Shown here piece by piece: positions 54,530-62,514 of a stretch of DNA of 64,000 nt (within the stretch, counting starts at the first letter, position 1; every line of letters starts with the position of its first letter). The notes under the pieces are model-generated. The model made no database searches, was not told the DNA's origin, and worked only from the letters and a program-made list of their open reading frames with translations. The stretch comes from Leucobacter triazinivorans (GTDB lineage Bacteria > Actinomycetota > Actinomycetes > Actinomycetales > Microbacteriaceae), in contig NZ_CP035806.1 in NCBI RefSeq assembly GCF_004208635.1, positions 248,001 to 312,000 of the forward strand. The letters run 5' to 3'. The translations under genes and the position numbers were made by a program.

Positions 54530-55258
54530 TCAGTCTCTCTTCGAGTGGGTTGAGAGTGCGGTGAGCGCGGTCACATCAGTGATCGTGATCCGCCCCTGTT
54601 CCTGTTGTGAGATCACCCCGGTGTCGGTGAGTTTGCGAAGTTGCCGACTGAGGGACTCTGGTGTCGTGGACAGGAGCGAAGCGATGTCCTTCTTTGCGAG
54701 CGGCAGCGTCACGTCGATGGCTCCTCGCGGCCCTGGCGTCGCAGGGAGCGAGAGCAGGTAATCGGCGAGACGAGAGCTCAGGTTTCCCAAGATGACAGAA
54801 GCCAGTCGCGCCTCAGTATCATCCAAGCGCTGACTCACTCCTTGCAGCATGCGCAGCCCGATGCTCGGATGCTTCTCGACGAGACGCCCGAGATCGGCAT
54901 GATGGAACACGCACAGTTCGGTATACACGAGCGCTTCTGCTGCGTGATCGGGTCTCGTGCCGGTGAGAAACGCGGATTCTCCGATGAAGTCGCCCGGCCC
55001 GAGGACCCGGATCACCTGCTCGTGCCCAGCCGCACTTGTGCGAGCGATCTTCACCTGACCGGTGTGCACCACCATCAACTGCGACATGTCCGAGCCTGCT
55101 GTATACGCCTGCTCGACAGCGTCTAATCGGACGGTACGTGCAAATCCCGCAACTTCCACTTGCTGCGCATGTGTGAGCCCTTGAAACAGTGGTACACGGG
55201 CCACGCAGAGATCATTTGCTGGATCAGCATCCACATCGGTTGAAACAGCCAACGGCAT
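54530..55258 (-). CDS. Crp/Fnr-family transcriptional regulator
   Basis: A 242-residue regulator. The cyclic-nucleotide-binding-like barrel (VVHTGQVKIARTSAAGHEQV, LGPGDFIGESAFL) is followed by a dimer helix and a winged helix (PLAKKDIASLLSTTPESLSRQ). Cys residues are too few for an Fnr iron-sulfur cluster. ATG at 55258 is preceded by six tandem TTCCC repeats (GGGAA on the coding strand) that form its ribosome-binding region. Operon with the TPCP ATPase. Confidence 0.88.
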   Translation of the reverse strand: MPLAVSTDVDADPANDLCVARVPLFQGLTHAQQVEVAGFARTVRLDAVEQAYTAGSDMSQLMVVHTGQVKIARTSAAGHEQVIRVLGPGDFIGESAFLTGTRPDHAAEALVYTELCVFHHADLGRLVEKHPSIGLRMLQGVSQRLDDTEARLASVILGNLSSRLADYLLSLPATPGPRGAIDVTLPLAKKDIASLLSTTPESLSRQLRKLTDTGVISQQEQGRITITDVTALTALSTHSKRD

Positions 55259-55260
55259 CC

Positions 55261-55290
55261 TTCCCTTCCCTTCCCTTCCCTTCCCTTCCC
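55261..55290 (-). repeat. (TTCCC)6 simple repeat at the regulator start
   Basis: Six exact 5-bp units end two bases before the ATG of the Crp/Fnr-like gene. On the coding strand they are GGGAA units, i.e. repeated Shine-Dalgarno-like sequence. Change in unit number would shift spacing and the upstream frame, the pattern of contingency loci. Confidence 0.9.
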
Positions 55291-55326
55291 TTCTAGTATG
55301 GCAACTCGTGGCACAACACACGCGCT

Positions 55327-55995
55327 TCAGCTGAAGCCAGGGGTGGCGCGTGCAGTGATGTACGCGTGTGGCGTCCGCGGGTTCGAGCGCTGCCCGATCA
55401 CCTCGAACCCGGCGTGGGTGAGGGCTTCGACCATTTTGTTCATCGGCCACCGGTATGCGGCGGCGATCGGATGGTCGAATGCCTCTAGCCGCGGCCCCGC
55501 GAAAAAGGACATCAGCAGCGATCCGCCGTCACCCAGCCGAGTGCGCAGTGTTGCGAGCGCGTGTAGAAGCTCTTCTGAGCTCATGTGAATGGTCGAATAC
55601 CAGGCGAGGATCCCGCCCCAGCGGGTCTCGCAACGGGCGAGATCGTCGATGGAATCGTGATGGAACACAACCGCGAGATGTCTGGCTCGGGCAATCGTGA
55701 TGAGGCGATCCGATGGCTCGAGCCCTTCCACCGTGTGTCCGAGGCGTGCGAGGTGACCGGTCCAACGCCCGGTACCCGCGCCGACATCGAGAATGGGGCC
55801 ATCGACTGCCGCGGCCCACGGCTCGATGACCGCACGGTCAGGGTCATCCGGTGAGATCTCGGCGCCGAGAATGCCCTCGATATCAACCTCAGGCGACCCG
55901 TATGCATCGGCCACCCGGTGTATTGAGGCCACAGGATCAGACGTCCGTGCTGCTGTGAATACGGCGTCCGTCGGTGCCTCAGGCCGCTGGGTCAT
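55327..55995 (-). CDS. Class I SAM-dependent methyltransferase
   Basis: A 222-residue protein with the SAM loop ILDVGAGTGRWTGHLARLGH near residue 70 and GLEPSDRLI as the acidic loop. The C-terminal part fits the small-molecule methyltransferase type. Substrate unknown. ATG overlaps the upstream oxidoreductase stop (ATGA), so both are co-expressed. Confidence 0.88.
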   Translation of the reverse strand: MTQRPEAPTDAVFTAARTSDPVASIHRVADAYGSPEVDIEGILGAEISPDDPDRAVIEPWAAAVDGPILDVGAGTGRWTGHLARLGHTVEGLEPSDRLITIARARHLAVVFHHDSIDDLARCETRWGGILAWYSTIHMSSEELLHALATLRTRLGDGGSLLMSFFAGPRLEAFDHPIAAAYRWPMNKMVEALTHAGFEVIGQRSNPRTPHAYITARATPGFS

Positions 55996-56897
55996 GGTTC
56001 GATGATCACTTTGCCGGCAGTGTGCCCGGCCTCCACCATGGCGACGGCTTCCGCAGCCCGATCGAGACTGTATCGGTCCGTCACCTGCGGGTCGACGAGA
56101 CCGTACTGGGCGACGCCGGTGATCTTCTCGAGCCCTTCACGCGTGCGCACCACCGCTACGCCACCGAGTTGCTGCACGGTGGTCGGGTCTGCGGTACTGA
56201 TGATGACGCTCGGGTCTTTGGCGACGACCGCGAGATCACGAAGCGCCTGCCCACCGACCAGGTCGATGAGCACATCAACACCCTCCGGCGCGATGGCACG
56301 CACCCGGCCAGCCGCACCCTCCCCGGAGGCAACGAACGTCGCACCGGTCGACTCCACCAGTTCCTGCTTCGCTGCACTGGCCACACCGATGACCGTGAAC
56401 TTGTGCACATTGCCGATCTGCGCCGCCATCAGCCCGACCCCACCTCCGGCGCCAAGAATCAGCATCGTCTGACCAGGTTCCAGCTCGATCTGATGCGTCA
56501 CGTCATACGCAGTCGCCCCTGCGACAGGCAGTGCTGCAGCGTCAGCAAAGGAAAGCTCTTCGGGCTTCTGGACGGTTTGTGCCGCATCCAACACCGTGTG
56601 CTTCGCGAACGTTCCCTGTCCTTTGGCCGCGAGGCCGAGCACCATGTCACCGACAGCGAAGTTCTCGACCTCTGCGCCTACGGCGGTGACGACACCGGAG
56701 GCCTCTCGGCCCATCGGTGCGGGAAGCGGCCAGTGGGAGCCCATCTGCCCCGCACGGATCTTCCAGTCAGCAGGGTTCACCCCGGCCGCTTTCACTTCGA
56801 TCGCGAGCTCTCCAGGCCCAGGCGCCGGAGCGGGGCGTTCAACGAATTCCTGCGTCTCGGGGCCGCCATAGGCGGCGAAGACCAGCGCTTTCGACAT
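55992..56897 (-). CDS. Zinc-independent MDR oxidoreductase (quinone reductase type)
   Basis: A 301-residue medium-chain dehydrogenase/reductase of the QOR group. GVNPADWKIRAGQM, MGREASGVVTAVG and the nucleotide loop ILGAGGGVGLMAAQIG are characteristic; the zinc-binding Cys/His set is absent. Probably reduces quinones or enals using NADPH. Coupled with the methyltransferase; the cupin gene lies 36 bp upstream. Confidence 0.9.
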   Translation of the reverse strand: MSKALVFAAYGGPETQEFVERPAPAPGPGELAIEVKAAGVNPADWKIRAGQMGSHWPLPAPMGREASGVVTAVGAEVENFAVGDMVLGLAAKGQGTFAKHTVLDAAQTVQKPEELSFADAAALPVAGATAYDVTHQIELEPGQTMLILGAGGGVGLMAAQIGNVHKFTVIGVASAAKQELVESTGATFVASGEGAAGRVRAIAPEGVDVLIDLVGGQALRDLAVVAKDPSVIISTADPTTVQQLGGVAVVRTREGLEKITGVAQYGLVDPQVTDRYSLDRAAEAVAMVEAGHTAGKVIIEP

Positions 56898-56932
56898 TAT
56901 TGACTTCTCCTCGTTCTCCAGGTGAGTGACAC

Positions 56933-57364
56933 TTACGTGGTTGCCTGTGGCGGAGCGTCTTCACCCGAAGCCTCTGCCGCATCATCGAGTTCCTTCGTGG
57001 CATACTCCGCGTCAATTGCGTGCTCCGGAGGTGAATAGACGGTGTAGAGCACCAAAGGCTCATCGCCAGTGTTGCGGAAGTTGTGGCGAGTACCGGCCGG
57101 GACAGCGCAAAGGTCGCCAGCATCAACGGTGTGCGTCTCGCCGTCAAGGTCGGCCTCTCCGCTGCCCGACACAAAACTCAGCAACTGGTCGGTGGTGTCA
57201 TGCACCTCGTCGCCGATCTCCCCGCCCACCGGAATCGTCATCGCAACGAGTTGGGAATGCTTTCCCGTCCAGAGCACCTGACGAAAATTCGTGTTTGCTT
57301 TCGCGACCTCGTCGATGATGAAGTGCGTCGCCTTCTCGCCGACGCTGAACTGGTTCTCACTCAT
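56933..57364 (-). CDS. Cupin-domain protein
   Basis: A 143-residue single cupin. The first motif is in GGEIGDEVHDTTDQLLSFVSG and the second in AVPAGTRHNFRNTG, giving one or two His for metal. Such stand-alone cupins occur in stress clusters. Lies 15 bp after the CPG-type ATPase stop, so part of the same leftward transcript. Confidence 0.88.
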   Translation of the reverse strand: MSENQFSVGEKATHFIIDEVAKANTNFRQVLWTGKHSQLVAMTIPVGGEIGDEVHDTTDQLLSFVSGSGEADLDGETHTVDAGDLCAVPAGTRHNFRNTGDEPLVLYTVYSPPEHAIDAEYATKELDDAAEASGEDAPPQATT

Positions 57365-57379
57365 GTGTGTGGTCCTTTC

Positions 57380-59419
57380 CTAAGATGGAAGTTCGGATGA
57401 ACTCTGGGCCGTGGCTGGTTCGACCGGGCGGCCTGTTTCATGTGCGGCTCGGGCGCGTTCACTCCTCGACAACGCAGTGGCTCCTTGGGTGTTGCGCAGC
57501 AGGCGCATCGCGTTGAGGATTACGATGAGCACCGATCCCTCGTGCACGAGCATGCCGATAGCCATCGTGACACCCCCTGCGAAGACCCCGACGAGCAGCA
57601 CGACAACGGTGATGAGCGCGATCCAGATGTTCTGGCGCATGACGTTCACGGTGCGTTTGGCGAGGCTGATTGCTTCGGGCAGTTTCAAGAGGTTGTCGCC
57701 CATCAGGGCAATGTCTGCCGTCTCCACGGCCACCGCTGAGCCCGCTGCACCCATGGCAACACCAATGTCGGCGGTCGCGAGGGCCGGGGCGTCGTTCACG
57801 CCGTCGCCCACCATCGCGACCGTGTGCCCCTCGCGCTGCAACCGCGCGACAGCGTCGAGCTTGTCCTCGGGTAGCAACGAAGCATGGATCTCATCGATAC
57901 CGACCGCCTCACCGATGGCTTCGGCGACAAGGCGCGTATCTCCGGTGAGCATCACCACCTTCTGCACCCCGCCAGCGTGCAAGCGCCTGATCATCTCGGG
58001 GGCATCCTCGCGGATCGTATCTGCGACACCGATTACGCCAAGCACGCTCTCATCGACCGCGACAATCATCGGGGTCTTGCCTGCCGCCGCCAGTTTGTTC
58101 GCAGCCACAGCCGCCCCCGCGTCGTTCACGATCCCGTACTGTTCGAGCAGCGGCACGTTACCGATGAGTACCCGCTTGCCGTGAGCGTCGGCCACGATCC
58201 CCTTGCCCACGACCGGTGTGACCGATCCCGGAAGGCCCTCGGGGGCCACTCCTTCTTCTCGTGCGGTGTCGAGGATCGGGCGGGCAAGTGGGTGCTCAGA
58301 CCCTGCTTCTGCGGCGGCTGCCCAGCGAATCACCTCGCGCCGATCCGCTTCAGGATTGAGCACAACGATGTCGGTGAGTACCGGGCGGCCCTCGGTGAGA
58401 GTCCCCGTCTTATCGACTGCGACGGCCGAGATCTTGGCCGAGGTTTCGAGGTACTCGCCGCCCTTGATGAGAATCCCGTTGCGGGCCGAGCGGCCGATTC
58501 CCGCTACGATCGCCACGGGAATCGAGATGACGAGCGCGCCCGGGCAACCGATCACGAGCAACGTGAGGCCGAGCACTACGTCACCAGAGATGAGGCCCGC
58601 CGCAAGCGCGAGTACCATCACCGCGGGCGTGTACCACTTCGAGAATCGGTCGATGAATGCCTGCGTTTTCGCTTTCGCATCCTGCGCTTCTTCGACACGG
58701 TGAATGATGCGCGCGAGCGTCGTGTCGGCTCCGATGCCGGTCGCCATGACCTGTAGGAATCCGCCCCGCGAGATCGTGCCCGCAAACACGTGATCTGACT
58801 TCGTCTTTTCGACCGGGATCGACTCACCCGTGATCGATGCCTCGTCGATCGCTCCGGTGCCTGACACGACCTGCCCGTCGACGGGAACTTTCGCTCCGTT
58901 CTTTACGAGCACGATCTCGCCCATGCGCACCTGATGTGCGGCGATCTCGACCTGCTCACCGTCGCGCATCACGACTGCAACGTCGGGGGCCACCGCGACC
59001 AACTCAGCGAGCGCTGCACGGGTCTTGTTCATCGTGCCGGCTTCGAGTGCGTGACCGATCGCGAAGAGGAACGTCACGGCGGCAGCTTCCCAGAAGTTGC
59101 CGATGAGTGTCGCGCCGATCGCTGCAATCGATACGAGCAGGTCGATACTGATGAACTTTACGAGCAGTGCCCGGACGGCCTTCACGACGATTCCGTACCC
59201 CGCGACAATTGCTGCGGCGAGCATGAACGCGTTCGCAAGGGTAAACACATGACCAGAACCGTGGGCGTGTTCGCCAGCGTCGATCCACCATTGCGGACCG
59301 ACCGTGACGTTCCAGCTGCCGCCGAAGAGCTTTTCGACGCCGAACGACACGAGAATGAGGAGGCCCGAGACAACGGGAATGAACCAGTTGCCATACCGCC
59401 ACTTACGGAACGCGTTCAC
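57380..59419 (-). CDS. Heavy-metal P1B-type ATPase with CPG motif
   Basis: A 679-residue pump with His residues in the extracellular N-terminal loop (EHAHGSGHVF) but no HMA domain. IDEASITGESIPV, VIGCPGALVISIP (Gly replaces the second Cys of CPC), VDKTGTLTEGRP, GSEHPLARPI and VGDGVNDAPAL are complete. Overall it is closest to ZntA/CadA pumps, but CPG suggests different ion preference. GTG start; the metallochaperone gene lies 51 bp upstream and is probably co-transcribed. Confidence 0.92.
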   Translation of the reverse strand: MNAFRKWRYGNWFIPVVSGLLILVSFGVEKLFGGSWNVTVGPQWWIDAGEHAHGSGHVFTLANAFMLAAAIVAGYGIVVKAVRALLVKFISIDLLVSIAAIGATLIGNFWEAAAVTFLFAIGHALEAGTMNKTRAALAELVAVAPDVAVVMRDGEQVEIAAHQVRMGEIVLVKNGAKVPVDGQVVSGTGAIDEASITGESIPVEKTKSDHVFAGTISRGGFLQVMATGIGADTTLARIIHRVEEAQDAKAKTQAFIDRFSKWYTPAVMVLALAAGLISGDVVLGLTLLVIGCPGALVISIPVAIVAGIGRSARNGILIKGGEYLETSAKISAVAVDKTGTLTEGRPVLTDIVVLNPEADRREVIRWAAAAEAGSEHPLARPILDTAREEGVAPEGLPGSVTPVVGKGIVADAHGKRVLIGNVPLLEQYGIVNDAGAAVAANKLAAAGKTPMIVAVDESVLGVIGVADTIREDAPEMIRRLHAGGVQKVVMLTGDTRLVAEAIGEAVGIDEIHASLLPEDKLDAVARLQREGHTVAMVGDGVNDAPALATADIGVAMGAAGSAVAVETADIALMGDNLLKLPEAISLAKRTVNVMRQNIWIALITVVVLLVGVFAGGVTMAIGMLVHEGSVLIVILNAMRLLRNTQGATALSRSERARAAHETGRPVEPATAQSSSELPS

Positions 59420-59470
59420 GAATGTGCCGCCTTTCGAATTGGTGAACTTCGTGCGTGAGGAGCCGTTTGG

Positions 59471-59707
59471 CTAGAACGCGGAGGTCTTCGACTTATAGCC
59501 GGCCTTATCGACAGCAGCAATGAGATCGTCGACGGAACTTCTTGTCTCATCGTGGTCGATCTCAACGCGACCCGAGGCGAAGTGCACCGTCACGTTCTCG
59601 ACGCCATCGAGCTTGCCGACCTGCTTCTCGATCTTGGTCACGCACGACGGGCACGAGAAACCCTCGGCGCGCAGCAGAGTGTGGGTGGTGTCAGTAGCGT
59701 TCGCCAT
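59471..59707 (-). CDS. Heavy-metal-associated domain protein (CopZ-like)
   Basis: A 78-residue HMA-domain protein with the metal-binding GFSCPSCVTKIE and the ferredoxin-like fold ending DKAGYKSK. It likely hands metal to the downstream ATPase, which lacks its own HMA domain. The Met of MxCxxC is replaced by Phe. Confidence 0.92.
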   Translation of the reverse strand: MANATDTTHTLLRAEGFSCPSCVTKIEKQVGKLDGVENVTVHFASGRVEIDHDETRSSVDDLIAAVDKAGYKSKTSAF

Positions 59708-59887
59708 GATGAGTCCTTTCGCTTCACCCCGAAACGGGGATCGACCAGGAGGTTCCTGGCCTTCACGACCCAGACTATTGTGTTGACAGAGCCTCAGCCT
59801 TGACCTAGATCAAGTCGCGCTCGGAGCTCCTCTCTGTGGCTCACCAGCTACTTGGGTGCCGTGAGTCGCTTCTTGGTTGATCTGCTG

Positions 59888-60090
59888 GGCGCCATGAAGG
59901 TCTACAAGACCGAACTGATCCGTCAGCAAGGCCCTGGCGGACGGTCGAGCAGGTCGAGCTTGCGACCCTCGAATACGTGTGGTGGTGGAACCATGAGCGG
60001 CTCCACGGGGAACTCGATATGCGTACTCCGATCGAGGTCGAACAGGCGTACTACGCTGAAACCGAGACGCTTCTGTCACCGACCGGCTGA
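59888..60090 (+). pseudogene. Frameshifted 3' remnant of an IS3-type transposase OrfB
   Basis: AMKVYKTELIRQQGP and, after a one-base shift near 59933, WRTVEQVELATLEYVWWWNH and ERLHGELDMRTPIEVEQAYY correspond to the C-terminus of IS3-family OrfB. The catalytic part is missing. Confidence 0.8.
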
Positions 60091-60347
60091 CAGGGAAACC
60101 GGTCGGAACAAGAGCCAGGCCAATTCAATTGTGCCCAAAGAAGTCTGGTACCAGGTACAGGCCGTGCTCGACGCACACAAATCCGCAGCTGATGCCACGC
60201 AGGTGCATGACCACTACCTGAAAGGCACGTATCGACTGGGAGTGGGCTTGTCGGCAGCTACAGGCGAGCGTCGACTGAATTACGAACTGCGAATCCTGGC
60301 GGTTTCTTGTTGACGCCATGTTTCACCAGTCGCCGTTCACAGAAAAA
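60091..60347 (+). other. Unassigned segment, possible gene fragment
   Basis: A frame open until 60313 includes IVPKEVWYQVQAVLDAHKSA and VHDHYLKGTYRLGVG; no family recognised and no start of its own. It may be leftover coding sequence from an earlier neighbour. Confidence 0.25.
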
Positions 60348-60368
60348 CCCGGCCCCTGAGGGGCCGGG
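60348..60368 (-). terminator. Rho-independent terminator of the NYN gene
   Basis: CCCGGCCCC and GGGGCCGGG pair perfectly over 9 bp with a TGA loop; on the minus strand a TTTTT run follows. It lies 25 bp after the NYN gene stop. Confidence 0.88.
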
Positions 60369-60393
60369 TGGTGTGAGACCAGATTAGCATGGA

Positions 60394-61128
60394 TCACCAC
60401 TCAGGTGGCTTCGAGATTCGGCTGCCGATCATCAGCGGAAGTTGGTGTTCGTACCAATCAGCAGGCTGCAGCTGATACCACCAGTGATTGCCTACGCCGT
60501 CCGTCGGATGACCGGCAAGCTTTCCCGCACGGTAGCCTTTCGTCGGATTAATCAAGCCGACCGGCACGCGTTCCCTTACGAAGCTGATCGGGAATGCAAG
60601 GTCGCTGTCATTCGAAATGACCACCGCGGCATCGACTACGCCGGTCAACACATCGATCAACAAATGTGAGGCAACGTTGACGTCAGAGCCCTTCTCTTCG
60701 CGTCGCGCCACCGACGCCATGAACCGAGCCCCTGGTACGTCGTTCTCAGCACCGTCCTGCACCATGAGTGGCCACTGCGGATGCGAGATCACTGGTTTAC
60801 CGTTGCAGCCGGCAACGGCCAATGGTGCGGTCGCAACGCGAGAGACGTAGTTGCCGAAGCTGATCGTGGATGCCGACCCTGAATGTTCTAACGCCCTGAG
60901 ATAAACATCCTGCTCGCGTTGGCCACTGGGGTTGCTCGCTCCGCTGATCCTGGCCGTGCAATATGTGACGTTTTCAATCACGGGATCTACCCACCGGGAG
61001 TGGTCTGCGACAAGATCGCCGGCGAGGCCCCGCAGGTCCAGCCATCGCCAGCCCGGCGTAGAGCGACCGCAGATGCCACGGCCTCCGTAATAGAGGTTGT
61101 ACCCATCGATGTAAATGCCGACTCTCAT
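60394..61128 (-). CDS. NYN-domain protein (PIN-like nuclease fold)
   Basis: A 244-residue protein. [17 protein letters not shown] gives the first catalytic Asp (residue 8) and Asn; [18 protein letters not shown] and [16 protein letters not shown] give the others of the four-Asp NYN/LabA centre. It is probably an RNA-cleaving enzyme. Divergent from an HTH gene 77 bp away, which could control it. NYN proteins are often associated with mobile or defence DNA. Confidence 0.85.
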   Translation of the reverse strand: MRVGIYIDGYNLYYGGRGICGRSTPGWRWLDLRGLAGDLVADHSRWVDPVIENVTYCTARISGASNPSGQREQDVYLRALEHSGSASTISFGNYVSRVATAPLAVAGCNGKPVISHPQWPLMVQDGAENDVPGARFMASVARREEKGSDVNVASHLLIDVLTGVVDAAVVISNDSDLAFPISFVRERVPVGLINPTKGYRAGKLAGHPTDGVGNHWWYQLQPADWYEHQLPLMIGSRISKPPEW

Positions 61129-61205
61129 ACCTGCGAGGGTAGGTCATACGACCGACATCAAGAAAAGGTGAGCCCTCCAGTGCGGCTCGCTGTGACCATG
61201 CACAC

Positions 61206-61775
61206 ATGAACATCGACGCCAAACCGCCAATCAGATCAGAGGAGTCGCTGGACAAAGTACGTGATTTGGTTGATGCCTTGCTGCACCCGACTCCGGCATT
61301 CACCCAGTTGATGGCGAATCTGAAAGCAAATCACGAACTCGACGCCACCGCCTCGACTGAAAAACCCAAAGAACAGCTGCCAGTAACGACTGAAGTGCGA
61401 GCCAGCACGAAGACTCCGATCACTCCGCGACCAGATTCAAGCACAAAGACTTCGATCAATCCCCCACCCGAAGCCATCACTCTTCAAATGAATGAACGCG
61501 AGTTGCAGGCTCTGCTCGCGCTCGTGGTCGACTACGCAAACGGGCTCACCCAAATGGAGCTTGCCCAGAAACATGGCATGCATGTTCAGACCGTGAGGAA
61601 GCGCCTCAAGGAAGTCGGCGTCAACCTTCGAGCGAGGGTGAAGCTCCTGAGCCCAGCACAGTTGGAGGCAGCCCGATCCGCTATCGCGGGCGGCGCAAGC
61701 TTGCGGGCGACCGCACGCCAGCTCGGAGTCTCGCACGCGACCCTGACACGCAATCTCAAACCTGGAAAGGTTTGA
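61206..61775 (+). CDS. Double helix-turn-helix DNA-binding protein
   Basis: A 189-residue protein. A linker rich in Thr/Pro/Ser (residues 60-100) is followed by two HTH motifs: ANGLTQMELAQKHGMHVQTVRKRL and GGASLRATARQLGVSHATL. Same design as the HTH proteins at 39.5 and 62.0 kb. An array of TACCATTG-like sites begins 6 bp after the stop. Confidence 0.7.
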   Translation: MNIDAKPPIRSEESLDKVRDLVDALLHPTPAFTQLMANLKANHELDATASTEKPKEQLPVTTEVRASTKTPITPRPDSSTKTSINPPPEAITLQMNERELQALLALVVDYANGLTQMELAQKHGMHVQTVRKRLKEVGVNLRARVKLLSPAQLEAARSAIAGGASLRATARQLGVSHATLTRNLKPGKV

Positions 61776-61781
61776 ACCTTC

Positions 61782-61849
61782 ACCATTGCGTACCACCAAT
61801 GGAATCTTTTCAAACCCGGGCCGAACACCTCGGTTACCATTGCGTACCA
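61782..61849. repeat. Repeated ACCATTGCGTACCA sites
   Basis: ACCATTGCGTACCA occurs at 61782-61795 and 61836-61849, 54 bp apart. The half-site TACCATTG appears intact at 61835 and 61845, and as the inverted CAATGG at 61797-61802. It lies between two HTH genes and could be an operator or recombination site. Confidence 0.7.
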
Positions 61850-61889
61850 TTGACACAAAATGGGTGTGATCTGGGGTTTTATGAAAAAT

Positions 61890-61923
61890 CCCCTGCCCCC
61901 GAAACAGAAATCGGGGGCAGGGG
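61890..61923. repeat. Perfect 13-bp hairpin ahead of second HTH module
   Basis: CCCCTGCCCCCGA (61890-61902) pairs with TCGGGGGCAGGGG (61911-61923) around an 8-base A-rich loop. Same position relative to GGGTCCCTGCGTAG as the hairpin of module 1, but different sequence, so structure and not sequence is kept. Confidence 0.75.
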
Positions 61924-61926
61924 CCC

Positions 61927-62130
61927 GGGTCCCTGCGTAGACAGTTCTCAAACCCCAAACCGAAGCTAGAGTCGTTGATTTCTCGCTGGAAAAGAGGGGT
62001 ATACCGGGTGTCTCAGCGGGCCGAAAGCACCCCGATTCAGGACGTGCGAGGGCCTTGCGTGAGGAGGATCGGGAAACCTCAAACCTTTCTGAGTGCCGCC
62101 CAGGTGGACCAGCTCGTCGACGACTACCTC
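61927..62130 (+). repeat. Direct repeat copy 2 (204 bp, island right side)
   Basis: Gap-free match to 39497-39700 (offset exactly 22,430 bp). Includes the HTH gene start region and the identical block AGGATCGGGAAACCTCAAAC. Confidence 0.8.
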
Positions 62131-62514
62131 GGCGGCGCGACCGTCACCGATCTTGCCGTCAAATACGAGGTGCACCGCGCCACCGTCTCTCGCAACCTCA
62201 CCGACAACGGCGTCGTGAGGCGATCGGCTGGGCTCCACGGAGGGGAGGCAGCCGAGGCCGTTCGACTGTTTCGGCAGGGCGAATCGCTTCGAGGGATCTC
62301 TCGCTCGATCGGAGCCAGCCGCGACTCGATCCGGAGGACATTGGAGCGCTACCAGGAGATTCCGCAGCTCACTCGCCGTCGCACCACCGAGCAGCTTTCT
62401 GAGGAGTCCGAGGATCAGATGTCACGAGTCGGTGAGGTTCACCTCGACGATGGGCCCTCCGCCGACTCCAGGCTCGAGAGTCATGACCGGTACGTACCGG
62501 TTGTCGCCACTTAG
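61975..62514 (+). CDS. Double helix-turn-helix protein, copy 2
   Basis: 179 residues from TTG at 61975. QVDQLVDDYLGGATVTDLAV plus KYEVHRATVSRNL is HTH 1; RQGESLRGISRSIGASRDSI is HTH 2. The first 60 residues are about 80% identical to copy 1, then similarity is only at protein level. The last 30 codons overlap the end of the TIR-SAVED gene on the other strand and read as its antisense, so the true C-terminus may have been replaced by insertion of that gene. Confidence 0.6.
   Translation: MISRWKRGVYRVSQRAESTPIQDVRGPCVRRIGKPQTFLSAAQVDQLVDDYLGGATVTDLAVKYEVHRATVSRNLTDNGVVRRSAGLHGGEAAEAVRLFRQGESLRGISRSIGASRDSIRRTLERYQEIPQLTRRRTTEQLSEESEDQMSRVGEVHLDDGPSADSRLESHDRYVPVVAT

Noticed and set aside
61890..61923. 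Rho-independent terminator of the upstream HTH gene
   Set aside because: Strong stem but no T-run after it on the plus strand; its conserved position before both modules suggests another role.
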